Assembly: GCA_046765875.1 (NCBI GenBank)
Contig: JBKPSJ010000328.1
Span: 1 to 12,492, forward strand
Direction of reading: 5' to 3'
DNA length: 12,492 nucleotides
DNA from: DASRHY01 sp046765875
GTDB taxonomy: Bacteria; Actinomycetota; Actinomycetes; Propionibacteriales; Kribbellaceae
Part shown: positions 1 through 6,101 of the stretch, in pieces
Numbering within the stretch: the first letter of the stretch is position 1
Layout: each line of letters starts with the position of its first letter
Notes under the pieces: model-generated
Database searches by the model: none
What the model was told of the DNA's origin: nothing
Seen by the model: the letters and a program-made list of their open reading frames with translations, nothing else
Program-made: the position numbers and the translations under genes

Positions 1-381
1 CGGCAGCTGGAGCGCGGCAAGCGGCTCACCGAGCTGCTGCGCCAGCCGCAGTACTCGCCGTACCCGGTCGAGGAGCAGACCGTCTCGGTGTGGATCGGTA
101 CGTCGGGCAGGCTCGACGAGGTCCCGGTCGACGATGTGCTGCGGTTCGAGCGTGAATTCCTCGAGGTGCTGCGCCGCGACGGCAGCGCGGTGCTCGACAG
201 CATCCGCGAGTCCGGGCAGTTCGACGAGGGTCACCAGGACGCGGTGGTCAAGGTGCTCGACGAGTTCAAGAAGAGCTTCGAGACCTCCGAGGGCAAGCTG
301 CTGGCCGGCCACGAGGAGTCCAAGGCGCTGGACGAGGAAGAGGTCGAGCAGGAGCAGATCGTCAAGCAGAAGCGGGGCTGA
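1..381 (+). CDS. atpA: ATP synthase F1 subunit alpha, C-terminal part (5' end outside window)
   Basis: This is the end of the alpha subunit of the F1 catalytic head of the membrane ATP synthase. Frame 1 is open from the first base and gives 126 residues, starting RQLERGKRLTELLRQPQYSP. That is the conserved helical C-terminal domain of F1 alpha, with the usual LLRQPQYSPYPVEEQ stretch. The nucleotide-binding domain lies upstream of the window. After the normal alpha helices there is a charged tail of about 25 residues (KALDEEEVEQEQIVKQKRG at the end). Its position resembles the C-terminal extension of mycobacterial alpha subunits, which is known to restrain ATP hydrolysis. The same role here is inference. 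The gene is followed 6 bases later by atpG. The identity is secure from sequence and from the alpha-gamma-beta-epsilon gene order. Confidence 0.96.
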   Translation, partial: RQLERGKRLTELLRQPQYSPYPVEEQTVSVWIGTSGRLDEVPVDDVLRFEREFLEVLRRDGSAVLDSIRESGQFDEGHQDAVVKVLDEFKKSFETSEGKLLAGHEESKALDEEEVEQEQIVKQKRG

Positions 382-387
382 CGAACC

Positions 388-1299
388 ATGCCAGCCACCA
401 CCCGTCAGTTGAACGCGCGGCGGAAGTCGGTCACGACGATCCGCAAGGTGACCCGCGCGATGGAGCTGATCGCGGCCTCCCGGATCATCAAGGCGCAGCA
501 GCGGGCGCAGGCCGCCGGGCCGTACTCGCGGGAGCTGACCCGCGCGGTGTCGGCGGTCGCGACGTACTCCAACGTCGACCACCCGCTGACCACCGAGAAG
601 GAGAATCCGAGCCGGGCCGCGCTGCTGCTGATCACCTCCGACCGCGGTCTGGCCGGCGCGTACTCCTCCTCGGCGATCCGCGAGGGCGAGCGGCTGACCC
701 AGTTGCTGCACGACGGTGGCCGGGAGGTGATCCCGTACCTGTCCGGTCGCAAGGGCATCGCGTTCTACGGGTTCCGCCGCCGCGAGGTCGCCGTCCAGTG
801 GAGCGGCTACTCCGACAGCCCGACGTACGACGACGCGAAGGCGGCCGCGGACAAGCTGATCGAGGCGTTCCTGACGCCGACCGAGGAGGGCGGCGTGGAC
901 GAGATCCACATCGTCTTCACCCGGTTCGTCACGATGCTGACCCAGCGGCCCGAGGTCATCCGGCTGCTGCCGCTGGAGGTCGTTGAGGGCGTCGAGGCGC
1001 CGGCGCCGGACGAGGTGCTGCCGCTGTACGAGTTCGAGCCGTCGGCCGAGGAGGTGCTGGACGCGCTGCTGCCGCGGTACGTGGCCAGCCGGATCCACTT
1101 CTGCATGCTGCAGTCCGCGGCCTCGGAGCTGGCCAGCCGGCAGCGGGCGATGAAGGCAGCGACCGACAATGCGGAAGATCTGATCAGGCGGCTGACGCGC
1201 GAGGCCAACCAGGCGCGTCAGGCCGAAATTACCCAGGAAATCAGTGAGATCGTCGGTGGCGCTAACGCGCTGGCCGAGGCAAGCGCCGGAAGTGAGTGA
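388..1299 (+). CDS. atpG: ATP synthase F1 subunit gamma
   Basis: Gamma is the central rotary shaft of F1, coupling proton flow through Fo to catalysis in the alpha3beta3 ring. The protein has 303 residues. The N-terminal coiled-coil helix shows the family signature RKSVTTIRKVTRAMELIAAS (about residues 12-31). The C-terminal helix (about 230-303) carries SELASRQRAMKAATDNAEDL and ends in EISEIVGGANAL, both typical of gamma. It is somewhat longer than the E. coli protein (287 residues), as is usual in actinobacteria. The extra length appears to sit in the central Rossmann-like domain, for example around TPTEEGGVDE and APAPDEVLPLYEFEP. The ATG lies 6 bases after the atpA stop, and 6 bases separate this stop from atpD, so the genes are surely co-transcribed. 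No strong Shine-Dalgarno is visible before the ATG, which suggests translation coupled to atpA. Confidence 0.97.
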   Translation: MPATTRQLNARRKSVTTIRKVTRAMELIAASRIIKAQQRAQAAGPYSRELTRAVSAVATYSNVDHPLTTEKENPSRAALLLITSDRGLAGAYSSSAIREGERLTQLLHDGGREVIPYLSGRKGIAFYGFRRREVAVQWSGYSDSPTYDDAKAAADKLIEAFLTPTEEGGVDEIHIVFTRFVTMLTQRPEVIRLLPLEVVEGVEAPAPDEVLPLYEFEPSAEEVLDALLPRYVASRIHFCMLQSAASELASRQRAMKAATDNAEDLIRRLTREANQARQAEITQEISEIVGGANALAEASAGSE

Positions 1300-1305
1300 T
1301 ACGAG

Positions 1306-2760
1306 ATGACTGCCACCGCTACTGAGAACACCGCCGAGGCGGGCCAGGGCGCCGTCGGACGGGTCGCCCGGGTGATCGGCACGGTCGTCGACGTCGAGTT
1401 CCCCGCCGACGCGATGCCGGACATCTACAACGCCCTCAAGGTCGACCTCACCATCGGCGGCGAGACGCAGGAGATCACCCTCGAGGTCGCCCTGCACGTC
1501 GGCGACAACATCGTCCGGGCGATCTCGATGAAGCCGACCGACGGCCTGGTCCGCGGTGCCGAGGTACGCGACACCGGTGCGGCGATCAGCGTGCCGGTCG
1601 GCGACGTCACCAAGGGCCGGGTCTGGAACGTGATCGGCGACTGCCTGAACCAGGACGCGTCGGAGTTCGAGGTCACCGAGCGCTGGCCGATCCACCGGCA
1701 GGCACCCCCGTTCGACCAGCTCGAGCCGAAGACCGAGATGCTGGAGACCGGCATCAAGGTGCTCGACCTGCTCACGCCGTACGTACAGGGCGGCAAGATC
1801 GGCCTGTTCGGCGGCGCGGGCGTCGGCAAGACGGTGCTGATCCAGGAGATGATCTACCGGATCGCGCACAACTTCGGTGGTACGTCGGTGTTCGCCGGCG
1901 TGGGCGAGCGGACCCGTGAGGGCAACGACCTGATCACCGAGATGGCCGAGGCCGGCGTGTTCAAGGACACCGCGCTGGTGTTCGGCCAGATGGACGAACC
2001 GCCGGGCACCCGGCTTCGGGTGGCGCTGTCCGCGCTGACGATGGCGGAGTACTTCCGCGACGTCAAGAAGCAGGACGTGCTGCTGTTCATCGACAACATC
2101 TTCCGGTTCACCCAGGCCGGCTCGGAGGTGTCGACGCTGCTCGGCCGGATGCCGTCCGCGGTGGGTTATCAGCCGAACCTGGCCGACGAGATGGGCATCC
2201 TGCAGGAGCGGATCACCTCGACGCGTGGTCACTCGATCACCTCGATGCAGGCGATCTACGTACCGGCCGACGACTACACCGACCCGGCGCCGGCGACCAC
2301 GTTCGCCCACCTGGACGCGACCACCGAGCTGTCGCGTGAGATCGCGGCCCAGGGCCTGTACCCGGCGGTGGACCCGCTGACGTCGACCTCGCGCATCCTG
2401 GACCCGCAGTACATCGGCCAGGAGCACTACGACGTCGCCGTCCGGGTCAAGCAGATCCTGCAGCGCAACAAGGAACTGCAGGACATCATCGCGATCCTCG
2501 GTGTCGACGAGCTGTCCGAAGAGGACAAGATCGTCGTCGCCCGGGCCCGGCGGATTCAGCAGTTCCTGTCCCAGAACACGTACATGGCCGAGAAGTTCAC
2601 CCAGGTCCCGGGCTCGACGGTGGCGCTGAAGGACACCGTCGAGTCGTTCAAGAAGATCTGCAACGGCGACTGCGACCACATCGCCGAGCAGGCCTTCTTC
2701 AACGTGGGCAGCCTGGAGGACGTCGAGCGCCGCTGGGCCGAGCTGCAGAAGGAGAGCTGA
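1306..2760 (+). CDS. atpD: ATP synthase F1 subunit beta (catalytic)
   Basis: Beta carries the catalytic nucleotide sites of F1 on the cytoplasmic face of the membrane. The protein has 484 residues and is full length. Seen in sequence: an N-terminal beta-barrel (about 17-90, GRVARVIGTVVDVEFP), Walker A GGAGVGKT at 169-176, the catalytic glutamate E201 within GERTREGND, and Walker B LLFID at 259-263. The DELSEED-like lever is present as VDELSEEDK near residue 405. The first 15 or so residues (TATATENTAEAGQGA) are a low-complexity leader before the conserved core. The ATG at this position is the natural start because it follows the atpG stop by 6 bases. The stop TGA shares its last base with the atpC ATG (TGATG), so translation of atpC is probably coupled. 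Confidence 0.98.
   Translation: MTATATENTAEAGQGAVGRVARVIGTVVDVEFPADAMPDIYNALKVDLTIGGETQEITLEVALHVGDNIVRAISMKPTDGLVRGAEVRDTGAAISVPVGDVTKGRVWNVIGDCLNQDASEFEVTERWPIHRQAPPFDQLEPKTEMLETGIKVLDLLTPYVQGGKIGLFGGAGVGKTVLIQEMIYRIAHNFGGTSVFAGVGERTREGNDLITEMAEAGVFKDTALVFGQMDEPPGTRLRVALSALTMAEYFRDVKKQDVLLFIDNIFRFTQAGSEVSTLLGRMPSAVGYQPNLADEMGILQERITSTRGHSITSMQAIYVPADDYTDPAPATTFAHLDATTELSREIAAQGLYPAVDPLTSTSRILDPQYIGQEHYDVAVRVKQILQRNKELQDIIAILGVDELSEEDKIVVARARRIQQFLSQNTYMAEKFTQVPGSTVALKDTVESFKKICNGDCDHIAEQAFFNVGSLEDVERRWAELQKES
2749..2754 (+). promoter_or_regulatory. Shine-Dalgarno site for atpC
   Basis: AAGGAG lies 5 bases before the atpC ATG, inside the last codons of atpD. It is one of the few strong purine-rich ribosome binding sites in the window. 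With the TGATG stop/start overlap it fixes the atpC start at 2760. Confidence 0.7.
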
Positions 2761-3173
2761 TGTCGTCGTCGGCCACGGAGTCGCCGGGCGTCAAGCGCCT
2801 CGAGGTCGCGCTCGTCTCGGCCGAGAAGGTCGTCTGGAGCGGCGAGGCGTCGTTCGTGATCGCGCGTACTGTCGAGGGTGAGGTCGGCTTCCTGCCCGAC
2901 CACATGCCCTTCATGGCGGTGATGCAGAGCGGCGCGGTCGAGATCCGCACGCTCGCCGGCCCGACGCTGCTGGCCGCGGTGCCGAAGGGCTTCATCTCGG
3001 TCGCCCACAACCGGGTGTCGATCCTGGCCGAGCACGCCGAGCTCGGCGAGGAGATCGACGCTGCCGAGGCTCGCCGGGAACTGGAGGAAGTGGAGGCCGG
3101 CGACACCGAGGCCGAGGACTACGAGGACCGGCTGCGACTCGCCGAGGCAAGGGTCCGGGCCGCGGGGGGATGA
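2760..3173 (+). CDS. atpC: ATP synthase F1 subunit epsilon
   Basis: Epsilon sits on the gamma shaft, links it to the c-ring and can inhibit ATP hydrolysis through its C-terminal helices. The protein has 137 residues. The N-terminal beta-sandwich spans about 12-97 and includes the conserved GEVGFLPDHMPFM stretch at 40-52 and the VPKGFISVAHNRVSILAEHA stretch at 75-94. The C-terminal part (98-137) is helical and very acidic (EEIDAAEARRELEEVEAGD). It is slightly longer than typical family members. About 10 extra residues (SSSATESPG) precede the domain, but the Shine-Dalgarno and the overlap with atpD support this start. It is the last gene of the ATPase operon. The stop lies 82 bases before the next gene. 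Confidence 0.96.
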   Translation: MSSSATESPGVKRLEVALVSAEKVVWSGEASFVIARTVEGEVGFLPDHMPFMAVMQSGAVEIRTLAGPTLLAAVPKGFISVAHNRVSILAEHAELGEEIDAAEARRELEEVEAGDTEAEDYEDRLRLAEARVRAAGG

Positions 3174-3186
3174 CCCCGGGCCCCCC
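3164..3186 (+). other. G/C-run hairpin at the end of the ATPase operon
   Basis: Six G (3164-3169) can pair with six C (3181-3186) around an 11-base loop. Alternatively GGGG (3166-3169) pairs with CCCC (3174-3177) around ATGA. The hairpin spans the atpC stop codon. No T-run follows, so it is at best a weak or non-canonical terminator or mRNA 3'-end stabiliser. This is inference from base pairing only. Confidence 0.25.
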
Positions 3187-3188
3187 TG

Positions 3189-3194
3189 CATAAT
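3189..3194 (+). promoter_or_regulatory. Possible -10 element for the DUF2550 gene
   Basis: CATAAT (5 of 6 matches to TATAAT) sits in a small AT-rich island, tgcataattgag, in otherwise very GC-rich DNA between atpC and the DUF2550 gene. A start about 7 bases downstream would give a leader of roughly 55 bases. No matching -35 hexamer is visible, so this is a weak call. Confidence 0.22.
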
Positions 3195-3255
3195 TGAGCA
3201 TCGTGACTCTCGGGGCCGGTGCTCGCAGGGGTGCCAGAAATGGGGTCGGCAGGAC

Positions 3256-3705
3256 ATGAGTTCGGTCCTCGATGGGCTCGGGGTCATCCTCGTGTGCTGC
3301 GCGCTGCTCCTCCTAGGTTTCGCGTCCCGCCGTCGCTGGATCACCAGGGCCGGCGGGACGTTCGATTGCAGCCTGCGGTTGCAGGCCCGGCATGCCGAAC
3401 CTCACGGCGGCCGCGGCTGGGCGCTCGGTCTGGGCCGGTACGTCGGTGACGAGTTGCAGTGGTTCCGTGTCTTCAGCCTGTCGCTGCGGCCCAAGCGGGT
3501 CCTGAACCGGCGCCGGCTGGAGGCGGTCCGGCATCGCCGCCCGGTCGGCAACGAACCACTGGTCACCTACGCCGGGCACGTGATCGTCGACCTGGTCACC
3601 GACGCCGGCCTGCCGGTCGAGCTTGCGATGACCGAGGACGCGCTGACCGGGCTGCTCGCCTGGCTGGAGTCCGCGCCACCGGGGACCCAGACCTACCCGG
3701 GCTGA
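3256..3705 (+). CDS. DUF2550 family membrane-anchored protein
   Basis: The protein has 149 residues and unknown function. One hydrophobic segment at about residues 5-23 (LDGLGVILVCCALLLLGFAS) is followed at once by arginines (RRRW), so it is probably an N-in or signal-anchor membrane protein with its remaining part as one small soluble domain. The body, with FDCSLRL, GRGWALGLGRYVGDELQWFRVFSLSLRPK and the C-terminal TYAGHVIVDLVTDAG, matches my memory of the DUF2550 family. That family is restricted to actinobacteria and often sits directly behind atpC. Context therefore supports the family call, but no biochemical role is established. The gene lies 82 bases after atpC and 14 bases before sppA on the same strand. 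The start is chosen at the ATG that places the hydrophobic helix at the N-terminus. Confidence 0.85.
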   Translation: MSSVLDGLGVILVCCALLLLGFASRRRWITRAGGTFDCSLRLQARHAEPHGGRGWALGLGRYVGDELQWFRVFSLSLRPKRVLNRRRLEAVRHRRPVGNEPLVTYAGHVIVDLVTDAGLPVELAMTEDALTGLLAWLESAPPGTQTYPG

Positions 3706-3707
3706 CG

Positions 3708-3713
3708 TACGGT
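3708..3713 (+). promoter_or_regulatory. Possible -10 element of sppA (leaderless architecture)
   Basis: TACGGT fits the actinobacterial TANNNT -10 pattern and ends 6 bases before the sppA ATG, so transcription could begin at or next to the start codon. No -35 is recognisable and no good Shine-Dalgarno is present. Readthrough from the DUF2550 gene 14 bases upstream is the alternative. Confidence 0.35.
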
Positions 3714-3719
3714 CGGGGC

Positions 3720-5366
3720 ATGAGCAGAATCCTGCTGGAGCTCGACCTGACCCGCGGCCTGACCGAGCCACCGCCGACCACACCGCTGGGGATGATCCGC
3801 GCCCGGCACATACCGTCGCTGCGGCAGCTGACCGGCGCGCTGCGCCGCGCCCGCGACGACCAGCGGGTCGCCGGGCTGGTCGCGCATGTCGGCGGGCCGG
3901 CGCTGACGATGGCGCAGACGCAGGAGCTCCGCGACGCCGTCGCCGCATTCCGTGCCGCCGGGAAGCCGGTCGTGGCCTGGTCGGAGTCGTTCGGCGAGGT
4001 GGGTCACGGCACCGTGCCGTACTACCTGGCCTCGGTGGCCGACGAGGTCTGGCTGCAGCCGTCCGGCGAGTTCGGCGTCACCGGCGTGTCGGTGGAGGCG
4101 ATGTTCCTGCGCGACGCGCTCGACAAGGCCGGCGTCGTACCCCAGTTGTCGAAACGCAAGGAGTACAAGACGGCGGCCGACACGTTCCTCGAGCGCGGGT
4201 TCACCGGCCCGGCCCGGGAGATGGCCGAGCGGCTGGCGGCCTCGGTGTACGAGCAGATCACCGACGGGATCGCCGCGGCACGCGACCTGCCGTCGGACCG
4301 GGTCCGCGAACTGGTCGACTCCGCGCCGCTGACCGCGTCCGCCGCGGTCGAGGCCAAGCTGGTCGACCGGCTCGGCTACCGCGCCGACGTGTACGACGAC
4401 CTGCGCCGCAGGCTCGGGCCGTTCGAGCCCAAGCTGGTCGAGCGGTACACGCAACGCCGCCCGCGGCGCGTATCCGACCTGATGCCACAGCGGACCAAGC
4501 CCGCGGTGGCGGTGATCCAGCTGTCCGGCGCGATCAGTCTGGGCCGCAGCGGCGGTGGCCGGCCGGGTGGTTCGGGGATCGGCTCGGACACCGTAGGCGC
4601 TGCGCTGCGAGCGGCCAGGCGCGACGAGCATGTGCGGGCGGTGGTGCTTCGCGTCGACAGCCCCGGTGGTTCGTACGTGGCGTCAGACGCGATCCGCGAC
4701 GAGGTGCTGCGGGTGCGGGGGAGCGGCCGGCCGGTCGTGGCCTCGATGGGCAGTGTCGCCGCGTCCGGCGGGTACTTCGTCTCGATGCCGGCGGACGTGA
4801 TCGTCGCCCAGCCGGGCACGATCACCGGCTCGATCGGCGCACTCGCCGGCAAGGGTGTACTGCGCGACGCGCTCGCCAAGGTCGGCATCGCGCGTGAGGG
4901 TGTCGCCGAGGGCCGCAACGCGCGGATGTACTCGGCCCAGGAGGAGTTCTCCGACGACCAGTGGGCGCGGCTCGACGAGATCCTCGACCGGATCTATGCC
5001 GACTTCGTAGGCAAGGCGGCACAGGACCGGGCGATGCCGTTCGACGACCTGGAGAAGGTGGCCCGCGGCCGGGTCTGGACCGGCGCGGACGCTCGTTCGC
5101 ACGGCCTGGTTGACGAACTCGGTGGCCTGGACCGCGCGATCGAGCTGGCCTGCGACCAGGCCGGCGTGGACCGCGACGAGATCGCCCTGCGCGCGCTACC
5201 GCACCGCACGATCCTGGACCGGGTCAAGCCGCCGGAGTCGACCGACGACATCGCCGTCACGACCGCGCTTCCTTCGGTGGACGGCATCGCCTCGGCCCTC
5301 TACACGGCGCTGGGCCTCCCGCCGATGGGCGTCCTGACCCTGCCGGTGACCTTCACCATTCACTGA
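3720..5366 (+). CDS. sppA: Signal peptide peptidase SppA-type serine/lysine protease
   Basis: This is a member of the S49 (protease IV, SppA 67K-type) peptidases, which degrade leftover signal peptides and other membrane-associated peptides. The protein has 548 residues and is built of two tandem S49 repeats, as in E. coli SppA. The general-base lysine is K150 in the first repeat (KRKEYKTAADTF, matching the E. coli YKSA lysine). The nucleophile is S349 in the second repeat (SVAASGGYF). Both catalytic residues are present, so it should be active. There is no N-terminal hydrophobic segment: the protein begins SRILLELDLTRGL. It is therefore predicted to lack the membrane anchor of E. coli SppA and may act in the cytoplasm or peripherally. 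The frame stays open far upstream, but those codons overlap the DUF2550 gene in another frame, so the ATG at 3720 is preferred. Its end faces the end of the adenosyltransferase gene, 45 bases away. Confidence 0.92.
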   Translation: MSRILLELDLTRGLTEPPPTTPLGMIRARHIPSLRQLTGALRRARDDQRVAGLVAHVGGPALTMAQTQELRDAVAAFRAAGKPVVAWSESFGEVGHGTVPYYLASVADEVWLQPSGEFGVTGVSVEAMFLRDALDKAGVVPQLSKRKEYKTAADTFLERGFTGPAREMAERLAASVYEQITDGIAAARDLPSDRVRELVDSAPLTASAAVEAKLVDRLGYRADVYDDLRRRLGPFEPKLVERYTQRRPRRVSDLMPQRTKPAVAVIQLSGAISLGRSGGGRPGGSGIGSDTVGAALRAARRDEHVRAVVLRVDSPGGSYVASDAIRDEVLRVRGSGRPVVASMGSVAASGGYFVSMPADVIVAQPGTITGSIGALAGKGVLRDALAKVGIAREGVAEGRNARMYSAQEEFSDDQWARLDEILDRIYADFVGKAAQDRAMPFDDLEKVARGRVWTGADARSHGLVDELGGLDRAIELACDQAGVDRDEIALRALPHRTILDRVKPPESTDDIAVTTALPSVDGIASALYTALGLPPMGVLTLPVTFTIH

Positions 5367-5411
5367 CGGCCACTCGGTGGAGTTGCTCGGCGAAGACCCT
5401 GCTCTGATGCA

Positions 5412-5993
5412 CTACGTGCGCTCTCCGCCGGGGACCCACAGGACGTCGCCGCCGGACGACAGGTTCGCCACCCGGGCAAGGATGAACAGCAGGTCGGACA
5501 GCCGGTTCAGGTAGGTGATCGCGACCTGGTTCACCGCCGGGCCGTGCGCCTCGACCGCGAGCCAGGCCGACCGTTCGGCGCGGCGTACGACAGTTCGCGC
5601 GACGTGCAGGTACGCCGCACCTGTGGTCCCGCCCGGCAGTACGAACGAGCGCAGCTTCGACAGCCGCTCGTTGTACGAGTCGCACCAGCCCTCCAGCCGC
5701 TCGACGTACTCCTTGGTGATCCGCAGCGGCGGATGCGCGGGGTTGTCGGTCACCGGCGTCGACAAATCCGCGCCGACGTCGAACAGGTCGTTCTGGATCC
5801 GAGTCAGCAGTTGCACCAGCGTAGCGTTGAGGTGACCCTCCGCGATCACCACACCGATGGCCGAGTTGGCCTCGTCCACGTCGCCGTACGCCGCCAGCCG
5901 CGGATCGGTCTTGGAGGTCGTACTCATATCGCCCAGGCGGGTTTCGCCGGCGTCGCCGGTACGGGTGTAGATCCGGGTCAGGTTGACGGCCAT
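5412..5993 (-). CDS. Cob(I)alamin adenosyltransferase, PduO type
   Basis: It transfers the adenosyl group of ATP to cob(I)alamin, or to cob(I)yrinic acid a,c-diamide, giving adenosylcobalamin for enzymes such as methylmalonyl-CoA mutase. It acts in the cytoplasm, as a trimer in characterised relatives. The protein has 193 residues, the usual single-domain length. Seen: the N-terminal ATP-binding segment YTRTGDAGETRLGD (9-22), YGDVDEANSAIG (36-47), FVLPGGTTGAAYLHVARTVV (117-136) followed by RRAER, and NRLSDLLFILAR (163-174). All are PduO/MMAB hallmarks, and none resembles CobA/BtuR-type enzymes. The ATG is chosen because the family begins just before IYTRTGD. The frame remains open upstream only by overlapping murA. 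It is divergent from murA across 108 bases and convergent with sppA. No other cobalamin gene and no room for a cobalamin riboswitch is seen upstream. Confidence 0.95.
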   Translation of the reverse strand: MAVNLTRIYTRTGDAGETRLGDMSTTSKTDPRLAAYGDVDEANSAIGVVIAEGHLNATLVQLLTRIQNDLFDVGADLSTPVTDNPAHPPLRITKEYVERLEGWCDSYNERLSKLRSFVLPGGTTGAAYLHVARTVVRRAERSAWLAVEAHGPAVNQVAITYLNRLSDLLFILARVANLSSGGDVLWVPGGERT

Positions 5994-6001
5994 GAGACCG
6001 G

Positions 6002-6007
6002 ACTCTA
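6002..6007 (-). promoter_or_regulatory. Possible -10 element of the adenosyltransferase gene
   Basis: On the minus strand TAGAGT (TANNNT) ends 8 bases before the ATG at 5993. This would give a leaderless or nearly leaderless transcript. The hexamer forms one end of an inverted repeat (6002-6028). No clear -35 is visible. Confidence 0.38.
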
Positions 6008-6028
6008 CGCGTAACGGACGCGCAGAGT
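6002..6028. repeat. Inverted repeat over the adenosyltransferase promoter
   Basis: The left arm ACTCTACGCGT (6002-6012) and right arm ACGCGCAGAGT (6018-6028) are inverted copies matching at 10 of 11 positions, around a 5-base spacer aacgg. The dyad covers the putative -10 and the stretch up to about -35 of the minus-strand gene, the classic place for a repressor operator. The operator role is inference. Confidence 0.5.
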
Positions 6029-6043
6029 ACCCGGCCAGGCCAC

Positions 6044-6082
6044 GCCGTGGGATGCCACACCCCGCGAGCGGTGTGCCACGGC
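6044..6082. repeat. Inverted repeat upstream of murA
   Basis: GCCGTGG (6044-6050) pairs with CCACGGC (6076-6082), and CACACC (6056-6061) pairs with GGTGTG (6070-6075). That makes 13 perfect pairs, with a 5-base bulge (gatgc) on one side and an 8-base loop. It ends 6 bases before the putative murA -10. If murA is leaderless, the dyad is not transcribed in the murA mRNA and would act as DNA, for example as an operator. Confidence 0.5.
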
Positions 6083-6088
6083 GGGCAT

Positions 6089-6094
6089 TACAGT
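6089..6094 (+). promoter_or_regulatory. Possible -10 element of murA (leaderless architecture)
   Basis: TACAGT (TANNNT) ends 7 bases before the GTG start at 6102, so the predicted transcription start falls on or beside the start codon. The purines right before the GTG (gcgggg) are too close to serve as a normal Shine-Dalgarno, which also favours a leaderless mRNA. Confidence 0.45.
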
Positions 6095-6101
6095 CGCGGG
6101 G

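Noticed and set aside
5367..5411. Terminator between sppA and the adenosyltransferase gene
   Set aside because: Only a 4-base stem (CCAC/GTGG, 5370-5380) is visible, with no T-run on either strand. That is not enough to call.
5994..6101. Cobalamin riboswitch upstream of the adenosyltransferase gene
   Set aside because: The gap to the divergent murA gene is only 108 bases, shorter than a B12 riboswitch, and no B12-box-like sequence was seen.
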